Positions 42,456 through 49,784 of a stretch of 64,000 nucleotides of DNA are shown here, one piece after another. Within the stretch, counting starts at the first letter, position 1. Every line of letters starts with the position of its first letter. This DNA comes from Pseudomonas haemolytica (GTDB lineage: Bacteria; Pseudomonadota; Gammaproteobacteria; Pseudomonadales; Pseudomonadaceae), in contig NZ_VOIW01000006.1 in the NCBI RefSeq assembly GCF_009659625.1, forward strand, positions 248,001 to 312,000. The letters are read 5' to 3'. The translations under genes were made by a program, and so were the position numbers. The notes below the pieces were generated by a model. That model did not search any database, was not told the DNA's origin, and worked only from the letters and a program-made list of their open reading frames with translations.

Positions 42456-44084
42456 TTAGGTGTCGCGCTTGACCTTTAAATGCCGCGCATACCAGGGCCG
42501 CTGCGGTACGCGCTTGAACAAGCCCTTGAGCAGTTCTTCGTCGGCGCTGAAGGTAATGCGCAGGGCCAGCTTCATGATTTCCGGGTCCATTTCCATCGAG
42601 CGCCCTTGTTGCAGCCCCGGCGTGGTGCTGCAACCGTGGGTGTCCGGGCCCAGCCATGGATCGCCCACTTCAACCCAGCGGCCCGGTGCAAACCAGGCCA
42701 CGCCGTTGACCTCCATCCGGTTCACCTCGCCTGGGTTGAAGCGTTCGTGGGCGCGAAACCAGTCTTCGATGCGGTCATCGATCCAGCCATGGAAGTGCCA
42801 GAACACCGGGTTAACGTGGGATGAAAACGGGTCGCCAAGGAAGTCGTTCTCCGGCGCATACCAACGGGCGGCAAAATCTGCCGGGTCACGGGCAAACGGC
42901 ACCGGCGCACCGTTGGAGGGGTCGCGGGGCACCGAGGCCCAGCGCATGTGCAGCCAGTCGTGCAGACCCAGCTCCATCTCCGATCCCAACTGGCCCAGGG
43001 TCAACTTGGCCAGGTAACGCGGGTCGCGGTATTGGGATTCCCAGACCTGGAAGTTGCTGTGATAAGTCTCGGCCGCCTTGATATCGCTAACCCACTGGGT
43101 GTATTCGGCGTCATCCGGTGCGGCCCAACAGGGCGGCAGCGCGAAGCCGTCGTGATTGTCGAAGTAACGCACAAAACCCAGGCGATCGCGCTCCAGCGCC
43201 GGTTGCGGCTCGGGGAATTGCGGCCAGGAGGGCAAATCCTGCAGGGAGCGTGCGGTGCCGAGCATATGGCGGTGCATGAAGAAAAAGTCGATGCCCGAGC
43301 CGTTGCGATCCTTGCGCTTGCCGCGGGCATCACGCTCCTGGCCACGGGGCCCGGGCTGCCAGCCGACGCCGCGCAGGGCGTCACGTTTTTCTTCGGAGAG
43401 CTTGTGCCACTGGTCGCGGGTGGCGTGCCACAACTGGTGAAACAGGCGGTGCTCGGGAGAAATCAGCCAGGCCAGCAAGGTCGGGTTAAGGCCAATGCGC
43501 TGGCGGGCTTCGGGGAACAGCTGCTTGTGGGCGATAAAACGGTTGTCGCGTTCGGTCAGGGCCAAGGGCCGCTCGAGGTCGAGAATCTGCCCGCTGAGGG
43601 TGGCGCTGCCGGCATTGCCAAAGGCGGCCCAGACTTCATCGAGGATCATCTTGAACTCATAGGCGGGCACGCCGGCCGGCGCATCGCGGTCGATCAGCCG
43701 CCAATAGAGCACGGCGCCCTCGCCCGTCAGCAGATTGCCCAATACGCGGTAGCGCGGTTCGCCGTCGGCGCGCAGGTTCTCGGCGGTGTCCAGGTAACCG
43801 CGCAGGCCACGGCCACGGGGGGCGATATCGAGCAGCAACTCCAAACCCTGCAGGGGCAGGCCCTTGAGGCCGGCATCGCGGCCTTCCAGGCGCAGGCTCC
43901 AGACGCCGCGCAGGGTGTTCGCCAAGTGCTGGCCCTGGGTGTCGGCCAGGTCGACCGTGGCTTCGCCGGGGGTGATAGGAAATTCTTCTTCCCGCGTCAG
44001 CTCGCGATGGGCATAAAAGGCCGCCGGCACGGCCGCGCCGGTCAGCGCCAGGCCTGCGATGAACCCACGTCGAGAGATTGTCAT
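42456..44084 (-). CDS. pvdP: Pyoverdine maturation tyrosinase PvdP
   Basis: PvdP is a periplasmic copper enzyme of the tyrosinase type that oxidises ferribactin/dihydropyoverdine to form the pyoverdine chromophore. The 542-residue protein has a twin-arginine signal (ISRRGFIAGLALTGAAVPAAF). Copper-ligand His residues occur in HRLFHQLWHATRDQW, FFFMHRHMLGTA and SHVNPVFWHFHGWIDDRIEDW. It is divergent from pvdM and has its own PvdS box, 35 bp before the ATG. The length matches the family and no defect is visible. Confidence 0.95.
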   Translation of the reverse strand: MTISRRGFIAGLALTGAAVPAAFYAHRELTREEEFPITPGEATVDLADTQGQHLANTLRGVWSLRLEGRDAGLKGLPLQGLELLLDIAPRGRGLRGYLDTAENLRADGEPRYRVLGNLLTGEGAVLYWRLIDRDAPAGVPAYEFKMILDEVWAAFGNAGSATLSGQILDLERPLALTERDNRFIAHKQLFPEARQRIGLNPTLLAWLISPEHRLFHQLWHATRDQWHKLSEEKRDALRGVGWQPGPRGQERDARGKRKDRNGSGIDFFFMHRHMLGTARSLQDLPSWPQFPEPQPALERDRLGFVRYFDNHDGFALPPCWAAPDDAEYTQWVSDIKAAETYHSNFQVWESQYRDPRYLAKLTLGQLGSEMELGLHDWLHMRWASVPRDPSNGAPVPFARDPADFAARWYAPENDFLGDPFSSHVNPVFWHFHGWIDDRIEDWFRAHERFNPGEVNRMEVNGVAWFAPGRWVEVGDPWLGPDTHGCSTTPGLQQGRSMEMDPEIMKLALRITFSADEELLKGLFKRVPQRPWYARHLKVKRDT

Positions 44085-44119
44085 TGTCTACCTTAGGAAA
44101 CGGCTTAATCAGAGCTAGA

Positions 44120-44143
44120 ACGTTTGCAGCCCGATGAAATTTA
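44120..44143 (-). promoter_or_regulatory. PvdS iron-starvation box for pvdP
   Basis: On the minus strand the sequence is TAAAT, 16 bases, then CGT, a perfect match to the PvdS sigma-factor promoter consensus. It directs transcription toward pvdP. Confidence 0.88.
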
Positions 44144-44162
44144 CCGCCACACCACCGCCACC

Positions 44163-44186
44163 TAAATTTCCCCCGCCATCGCTCGT
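44163..44186 (+). promoter_or_regulatory. PvdS iron-starvation box for pvdMNO
   Basis: TAAAT-N16-CGT is perfect, 34 bp before the pvdM ATG at 44221. It is back to back with the pvdP box, 19 bp apart, so both units should switch on together under iron limitation. Confidence 0.88.
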
Positions 44187-44220
44187 TCTTCCCTGATAGC
44201 AAAGGCCTCAACTGACTGAG

Positions 44221-45576
44221 ATGGCAATGACAAAATCACGTTCGAAAAAGGCGCTGTATATCGGCCTGCCGTTGGCCCTGGCGATCGGCGCCGGGGCCGG
44301 CTTTCTGGTCTGGGATCAGTGGTTCAAGGGCAACGCCGGCTACCCGCTGGAGGTGATCAAGCAAGCCAATGAAATGCAGGATCGCCTGTTGTCATTCGAC
44401 AGCCATATCACCCTGCCCCTGGATTTCGGCACCGCAGGCAACGAGGCCGACAAGGATGGCAGCGGCCAGTTCGACCTGGCCAAGGCGGCGCGTGGCCGAT
44501 TGTCTGGCGCCGCGCTGACGATCTTCGGCTGGCCGGAAATCTGGAACGGCCCCAACGCCCCGCACAAGCCCACCGACGGTTTTGTCGAAGAGGCCCGCCA
44601 TGAGCAGGAAGTGCGCTACAAGATTATCTCCGGCATGGTCCGCGACTTTCCCAACCAGGTGGGCATCGCCTACACCCCGGATGATATGCGGCGCCTGCAC
44701 GGTGAAGGCAAGTTCGCGATCTTTATCAGCATGCTCAACGCCTACCCCCTGGGCAATGACCTGAACCAGCTCGACCTGTGGGCCGCACGCGGCATGCGCA
44801 TGTTCGGTTTCAGCTACATCGGCAATAACGCCTGGTCTGACTCGTCGCGTCCGCTGCCGTTTTTCAATGACTCAGTCGACGCCCTCGAGGGCCTGTCGCC
44901 CATCGGCCAACAAGCGGTGCATCGCCTGAATGACCTGGGGGTGATAATCGACGTGTCGCAGATGTCGACCAAGGCCCTGGAGCAAGTCGCACAATTGAGC
45001 CGCACACCGATGGTGGCGTCCCACTCGGCACCACGGGCCTCGGTGGATATCCCGCGCAACCTCAGCGACAAGGAACTGCAACTGATCAAGAACAGCGGCG
45101 GCGTGGTGCAGGTGGTGGGCTTCCCCGCGTATCTGCGGCCCTTGAGCCAGCCCTCCCAGGACAAGCTCAACGCCCTGCGCGCACGCTTCGACCTGCCGCC
45201 GCTGCCCAACCTGGCCATGGCCTTGATGCCCGGCGATGCAATCATTGCCGCCTGGCCGGAACAACGGTTCGGCCAATACGCCAGCGCGCTGTACAGCATC
45301 CTTGAAGAAGAACCCAAGGCCACCCTCAAGGACCTGGGAGACGCCATTGACTACACCGTGCGCAAGATCGGCATCGATCACGTCGGCATCGCCTCGGACT
45401 TCAACGACGGCGGCGGCCTCAAGGGCTGGGAGAACGTCGGCGAGGTGCGCAACGTCACCGCCGAACTGATCCAGCGCGGCTACTCCGAAGCCGATATCGC
45501 CAAGCTGTGGGGAGGCAACTTCCTGCGCGTGTGGGACCAGGTACAAAAAGCCGCCAAGCCATTGGCCAATCGCTAA
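44221..45576 (+). CDS. pvdM: Pyoverdine maturation dipeptidase-like protein PvdM
   Basis: PvdM is a membrane-dipeptidase-fold protein that acts in the periplasm on dihydropyoverdine maturation. The 451-residue protein has an uncleaved-type N-terminal signal anchor (KALYIGLPLALAIGAGAGFLVWD). Landmarks are LLSFDSHITLP, LWAARGMRMFGFSYIGNNAWSDS, LNDLGVIIDVSQMS, MVASHSAPRASVDIPRNLSD and IGIDHVGIASDFNDGGGLKGW. It heads the pvdM-pvdN-pvdO unit. ATG 44227 is an alternative start. It ends 18 bp before the pvdN remnant. Confidence 0.94.
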   Translation: MAMTKSRSKKALYIGLPLALAIGAGAGFLVWDQWFKGNAGYPLEVIKQANEMQDRLLSFDSHITLPLDFGTAGNEADKDGSGQFDLAKAARGRLSGAALTIFGWPEIWNGPNAPHKPTDGFVEEARHEQEVRYKIISGMVRDFPNQVGIAYTPDDMRRLHGEGKFAIFISMLNAYPLGNDLNQLDLWAARGMRMFGFSYIGNNAWSDSSRPLPFFNDSVDALEGLSPIGQQAVHRLNDLGVIIDVSQMSTKALEQVAQLSRTPMVASHSAPRASVDIPRNLSDKELQLIKNSGGVVQVVGFPAYLRPLSQPSQDKLNALRARFDLPPLPNLAMALMPGDAIIAAWPEQRFGQYASALYSILEEEPKATLKDLGDAIDYTVRKIGIDHVGIASDFNDGGGLKGWENVGEVRNVTAELIQRGYSEADIAKLWGGNFLRVWDQVQKAAKPLANR

Positions 45577-45594
45577 TGACCACGAAGTAAGCCC

Positions 45595-45957
45595 ATGACC
45601 GACCGCCGTACATTTCTCAAGCAGGCCGGCGAAGCCTTCAAGCTGCACCTGCAGTTGGGCAAGGCGCCGGTGCAGGCGCGCATCCATGCCCTCAACACCG
45701 AACTGAAGGACCAGTTGCTGGCCCGCCCGCAGATCGAACTGGTCACGCCGCGCAGCCCCGAGCTGTCGGCGGGCTTCACCTTCTTCCGGGTCAAGGGCCA
45801 GGACAGCGATGCAGTCGCGGCCTACCTGATGAAAAACCGTGTGGTGGTGGACGCGGTCGATCGGGACGTCGGCCCGGTGATTCGTACCTCGCCCGGCCTG
45901 CTCAACAGCTCGGATGAGATCCAGCGCTTCATGACCTTGCTGAGCCAGCGGTTATGA
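45595..45957 (+). CDS. pvdN: PvdN remnant: in-frame internal deletion
   Basis: PvdN is a periplasmic PLP-dependent enzyme of about 427 residues that converts the pyoverdine side-chain glutamate to succinamide. Here only 120 codons remain. The first 12 (MTDRRTFLKQAG, the start of the twin-arginine signal) run straight into the C-terminal domain (EAFKLHLQLGKAPVQARIHA, later ELSAGFTFFRVKGQDSDAVAAYLMKNRVVVDAVDRDVGPV). The PLP-lysine domain, the substrate site and the hydrophobic core of the signal peptide are missing, so the product is neither exported nor active. The frame is kept, and pvdO follows normally. A natural deletion or a constructed clean deletion would look the same. Confidence 0.9.
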   Translation: MTDRRTFLKQAGEAFKLHLQLGKAPVQARIHALNTELKDQLLARPQIELVTPRSPELSAGFTFFRVKGQDSDAVAAYLMKNRVVVDAVDRDVGPVIRTSPGLLNSSDEIQRFMTLLSQRL

Positions 45958-45987
45958 CACCTTTTTTCCTTTGAACGAGATGCCCAC

Positions 45988-46860
45988 ATGACTCCATCCC
46001 GACTCAACCCGCTCACCGCCCTGGCACTCACGGCCCTGTGCGGCGCGCTGCTGCCCAACCTGGCCCAGGCCGCCGCCCCACAACCGGGCAAAGTGTTCAA
46101 GGATTGCAAGGACTGCCCGGAAATGGTGGTACTGCCCGCAGGCACCTTCACCATGGGCACCCCCGAGGACGAAGTCGGCCGCGAGCCCGACGAGGGCCCG
46201 ATGCATGAAGTGACCTTCGCCAAGCCCTTCGCCATGAGCCGCTTCCATATCACCGCTGGCGAATGGGACAGCTATGTGCGCCAGACCGGTGTAATGATCG
46301 CCGATGGCGACACCCGCCCCGGCCGCGAATGCATCGCCAGCAAGCCGCGCTACCCCCAGGGCCCACGCCAGCCGGCGGTGTGCATGGACATGGATGACAT
46401 CAAGCAATACGTGAGTTGGCTGTCGAAGAAGACCGGGCAGAAGTACCACATGGTCAGCGAAGCCCAGCGCGAATACGCCGCTCGCGCCGGCACTACCGGA
46501 CCGTTCCCTTTCCCGTTCGATGAGGGCAAGGGCTACAGCATCGCCAAGCACGCCAACACCTACGGGCCGGCGGATGGCTACAGCTATTCGTCGCCGGTAG
46601 GCAGCTACCCGCCAAATGCGTTTGGCATGTATGACATGCACGGCAATGTGTATGAGCGGGTGGCTGATTGCGAGCACCCGAACTACGTCGGCGCGCCGAC
46701 TGATGGCAGTGCGTGGGTGGAGCCCAACTGTGAGGCGTATCAGATTCGCGGGAATGACTGGGGTGAGGCTCCGGTGTTTTCGCGCTCGGGGAATCGCAAT
46801 AACATCTATCCGCAGACCCGTGGGGACTGGATTGGCTTTCGGGTAGTGCGCGATCTCTGA
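45988..46860 (+). CDS. pvdO: Pyoverdine maturation protein PvdO (FGE-like)
   Basis: PvdO is a periplasmic formylglycine-generating-enzyme-like protein needed for the final oxidation of dihydropyoverdine to pyoverdine. The 290-residue protein has a signal peptide (LTALALTALCGALLPNLAQAA) and the FGE-sulfatase fold: MVVLPAGTFTMGTPEDEVGREPDEGPMHEVTFAKPFAMSRFHITAGEWDSY, YHMVSEAQREYAARAGTTGPFPF, FGMYDMHGNVYERVADCEHPNY and WIGFRVVRDL. GAG precedes the ATG. It is the last gene of the pvdMNO unit, and a REPIN lies between it and convergent pvdF. Confidence 0.94.
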   Translation: MTPSRLNPLTALALTALCGALLPNLAQAAAPQPGKVFKDCKDCPEMVVLPAGTFTMGTPEDEVGREPDEGPMHEVTFAKPFAMSRFHITAGEWDSYVRQTGVMIADGDTRPGRECIASKPRYPQGPRQPAVCMDMDDIKQYVSWLSKKTGQKYHMVSEAQREYAARAGTTGPFPFPFDEGKGYSIAKHANTYGPADGYSYSSPVGSYPPNAFGMYDMHGNVYERVADCEHPNYVGAPTDGSAWVEPNCEAYQIRGNDWGEAPVFSRSGNRNNIYPQTRGDWIGFRVVRDL

Positions 46861-46875
46861 TCACGCAGTAGATCC

Positions 46876-46968
46876 AATGTGGGAGGGGGCTTGCTCCCGA
46901 TAGCGGTGTGTCAGTCATCCATGCATTGACTGACATACCCTCATCGGGAGCAAGCCCCCTCCCACATT
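46876..46968. repeat. REPIN between pvdO and pvdF
   Basis: Two inverted arms beginning AATGTGGGAGGGGGCTTGCT surround a central loop. The sequence family is the same as at 20049-20143. It separates two convergent genes. Confidence 0.9.
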
Positions 46969-46995
46969 TAGATGCCATGCACCAGGAAGATTGTT

Positions 46996-47823
46996 TCAGC
47001 CTTGTTTGGCCAACAGCTCCAAGCCTTCGTGCAACGCCGGGAACAGACTGTTATTGAAGTTGTTCCAGCGCAGCTCGAGGATGGTGTCCTCGGGCGAAAT
47101 CTCTGTCTTGAGCACGTCGTGGAACACTTCACCGGAGTCGATACCGTTATCCACGTAATGGAACGACGCACCGGTCAGGTACAGCGGTTCGCACGGTTGC
47201 GTCTGCCTGGTAGCCCAATCGATAACAGCCTGCCCACGCGCACCGTACAACGCATTCCAGGTGGCGTAGGCACCGCGGCGCTCGTAAGGCGATTCGATGC
47301 GAGTGATGCCTGGGTGGATGTTCATGATGCGACGGGCAAACGGCGCGCCCGGGCGGACCAGCTCGTCGAGGATCACCAGCAGGCCATCCAGCACCACGAT
47401 ATCGGCCTTCAGCTCTACCAGAGTGTCATGCAGGCGTCGCTCGAAATCCTGCTTGCCGGCAACATGTTCAGCGCTGCCCCGTGGCAGGCGACGATAGGTG
47501 GACGGCACGCTCAGCAGCAGGTCGTTGACCAACTTGCCCTGTACACGCAAATCCGCCGGGTACAGCCACTGGCGACCCGGCTTGCAGGCAAAGCCATAGT
47601 CCGCCACCAACTGCTGGTCCCGTGGGTTTTGCTCATCATCGTCATACACCACACCCACCAGGTTGTAAGCCTCGCCCAACGGCGTGTCATTGAGCGAGCC
47701 CACCACAAACTCCAGCACCGACTTCATGTAGCGCTCGTGGTCCTTGTAGGCCACCGGCTGCCCGGCCTTGTCGGCGGCGGCATTTCTCAGGGACCAGACA
47801 TACACCAGGTTCTTTTTCGTCAT
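46996..47823 (-). CDS. pvdF: N5-hydroxyornithine transformylase PvdF
   Basis: PvdF formylates N5-hydroxyornithine with N10-formyltetrahydrofolate, giving a hydroxamate building block of pyoverdine. The 275-residue protein has the family length and opens TKKNLVYVWSLRNAAADKAGQPVAYKDHERYMKSVL. The formyltransferase core holds IMNIHPGITRIESPYERRGAYATWNALYG and LTGASFHYVDNGIDSGEVFHD, with the catalytic Asn/His/Asp set. The ATG at 47823 matches homologues; the frame is open upstream to 47862. Its presence means the local pyoverdine contains formyl-hydroxyornithine. Confidence 0.95.
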   Translation of the reverse strand: MTKKNLVYVWSLRNAAADKAGQPVAYKDHERYMKSVLEFVVGSLNDTPLGEAYNLVGVVYDDDEQNPRDQQLVADYGFACKPGRQWLYPADLRVQGKLVNDLLLSVPSTYRRLPRGSAEHVAGKQDFERRLHDTLVELKADIVVLDGLLVILDELVRPGAPFARRIMNIHPGITRIESPYERRGAYATWNALYGARGQAVIDWATRQTQPCEPLYLTGASFHYVDNGIDSGEVFHDVLKTEISPEDTILELRWNNFNNSLFPALHEGLELLAKQG

Positions 47824-47886
47824 TTGTTTCGCTCTCGCTGAAAGGGCCGCGCACGGCGTCAATACACCTGCGCCTACAGAAGAAGA

Positions 47887-47910
47887 ACGAACCAGGCCCC
47901 GGGCAATTTA
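47887..47910 (-). promoter_or_regulatory. PvdS iron-starvation box for pvdF
   Basis: The minus strand reads TAAAT-N16-CGT, a perfect consensus, 64 bp before the pvdF start codon. Confidence 0.87.
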
Positions 47911-47941
47911 TCGGTCACTGCCACCGCCCGGCACGCCGAGC

Positions 47942-47965
47942 TAAATAGTCACGCCGGCGCTTCGT
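47942..47965 (+). promoter_or_regulatory. PvdS iron-starvation box for pvdE
   Basis: TAAAT-N16-CGT is perfect, 60 bp before the pvdE ATG. It is arranged back to back with the pvdF box, 31 bp apart. Confidence 0.87.
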
Positions 47966-48025
47966 TTGTCATGGGTAAGGGTCTGTGTGCCCAGCCCCCT
48001 CTTTTTCACTTTCCGGGAAGTATTT

Positions 48026-49678
48026 ATGACCGACCCCAAGCGCGGCGCCTTCAAAGGTTTGCTCGCATTGCTCAGGCCCTTTCGCACCATTGTGACGGTC
48101 TCCATTGCCTTGGGCATGGCCGGCGGCCTGGCCATCACCTTGCTGCTGGCGACCATCAACAATGCCCTGCATTCGGAGGGCGGCATGACGCACGGTGTGA
48201 TCCTGACCTTTGCTGCGCTGTGCGTACTCGCCCTGATCAGCTCGATCGTGTCGGATATCGGTACCAACTACGTTGGCCAGCGCATCATCGCCGCACTGCG
48301 TAAGGATCTGGGAGAGAAGGTGCTGTCAGCGCCCATCGAGCAAATCGAGCGCTACCGTACCCACAAACTGATCCCGGTGTTGACTCACGACGTCGACACC
48401 ATCAGTGATTTCTCCTTTTCTTTCACTCCATTGGCCATCGCCAGCACTGTCACCCTGGGCTGCCTGGGATACCTGGCGTACCTGTCGGTACCGATGTTCC
48501 TGATGATGGTCGTGGCGATTCTGATCGGCACGTCTGTGCAGTACGTCGCGCGCTCTGCAGGGATCAAGGGGTTTGAAGCGGCTCGCGACCAGGAAGATGA
48601 GCTGCAACGCTACTACACCGCAATTGCCTCTGGCGCAAAGGAGTTGCGCATGCACAGGCCTCGCCGCTACCGGATGAATACCCATCGAATCCAGGCCACT
48701 GCTGATCGCATCAGCGATATCCAGGTTCGCTCGGTGAACATCTTCATTGTCGCCAAGACCTTCGGCTCCATGCTGTTCTTCGTGGTCATCGGCTTGGCGC
48801 TGGCTTTCCAGGCCTATAACCCGAACCCCGACCCAGCCGTGATCACCGGTTTTGTGCTGGTGCTGCTGTATATGAAGGGGCCGCTTGAGCATGTGGTCAC
48901 CGCGCTGCCGATCGTCAGTCGCGCGCAGATCGCGTTTTCGCGCATCGCCGAACTGTCCGACCGCTTCTCGTCCCCCGAGCCGCACTTGCTACTCGAAGAC
49001 AGCGAAGCCCCAAAACCAGTGGTACACAGCCTGGAATTGCGCGACGTGAGCTACAGCCCTCCACCGGTGGAAGGCAGCGAGCCGTTCCACCTGGGGCCTG
49101 TCAACCTGACCATCAAGCAAGGCGATATCGTGTTTATCGTCGGCGAGAACGGCTGCGGCAAAACTACGCTGATCAAGCTGCTGCTGGGCCTTTATCAGCC
49201 GCAGTCCGGTGAGATCCACCTCAACGGCGAAGCCGTGATTGCCCCTACCCGCGATGATTACCGCCAGTTGTTCACAACCGTATTCGCCGACTACTACCTG
49301 TTTGACGACCTGGTCCAGGGCGGCGGTCAACAATCGATGGACAGTGCGGCCCAATACCTGGAACGCCTGGAAATTGCGCACAAAGTCACCATCAAGGATG
49401 GCTCATTCAGCACCACCGACCTGTCCACCGGGCAGCGCAAGCGTCTCGCCCTGGTCAATGCCTGGCTGGAGGAGCGCCCGGTACTGGTGTTCGACGAATG
49501 GGCTGCGGACCAGGATCCGGCTTTCCGCAGGATCTTCTATACGGAGTTGTTGCCGGATCTCAAGCGCTTGGGCAAGACCATCATCGTCATCAGCCACGAC
49601 GACCGCTATTTCGATATCGCTGACAAACTGGTGCGTCTGCGTGCGGGCAAGGTAGTCCACGAAATGGAGCCTGCTTGA
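48026..49678 (+). CDS. pvdE: Pyoverdine precursor ABC exporter PvdE
   Basis: PvdE is an inner-membrane exporter that moves ferribactin to the periplasm. The 550-residue protein is a fused half-transporter. Six N-terminal membrane segments (for example VTVSIALGMAGGLAITLLLATI and TFGSMLFFVVIGLALAFQ) are followed by the ATPase with Walker A VGENGCGKTTLIKLLLG, signature DLSTGQRKRLALVNAWL, Walker B PVLVFDEWAADQDP and switch ISHDDRYFD. The ATG at 48026 gives the family N-terminus. It is followed 106 bp later by fpvA. Confidence 0.95.
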   Translation: MTDPKRGAFKGLLALLRPFRTIVTVSIALGMAGGLAITLLLATINNALHSEGGMTHGVILTFAALCVLALISSIVSDIGTNYVGQRIIAALRKDLGEKVLSAPIEQIERYRTHKLIPVLTHDVDTISDFSFSFTPLAIASTVTLGCLGYLAYLSVPMFLMMVVAILIGTSVQYVARSAGIKGFEAARDQEDELQRYYTAIASGAKELRMHRPRRYRMNTHRIQATADRISDIQVRSVNIFIVAKTFGSMLFFVVIGLALAFQAYNPNPDPAVITGFVLVLLYMKGPLEHVVTALPIVSRAQIAFSRIAELSDRFSSPEPHLLLEDSEAPKPVVHSLELRDVSYSPPPVEGSEPFHLGPVNLTIKQGDIVFIVGENGCGKTTLIKLLLGLYQPQSGEIHLNGEAVIAPTRDDYRQLFTTVFADYYLFDDLVQGGGQQSMDSAAQYLERLEIAHKVTIKDGSFSTTDLSTGQRKRLALVNAWLEERPVLVFDEWAADQDPAFRRIFYTELLPDLKRLGKTIIVISHDDRYFDIADKLVRLRAGKVVHEMEPA

Positions 49679-49784
49679 ATTTTTCCGGTTTTGCGCAGAA
49701 GAAACGTCTCACAGGAGTTAATGAGAACCAAACCCAATAAATACCTATAATCTGCCAACCAAAAATAGTGGAGAGAACGCATTC

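Noticed and set aside
45595..45957. Treating the 120-codon gene as an ordinary small hypothetical gene
   Set aside because: Both ends match PvdN exactly where expected in the pvdM-pvdN-pvdO order, so it is a deleted pvdN rather than a new gene.
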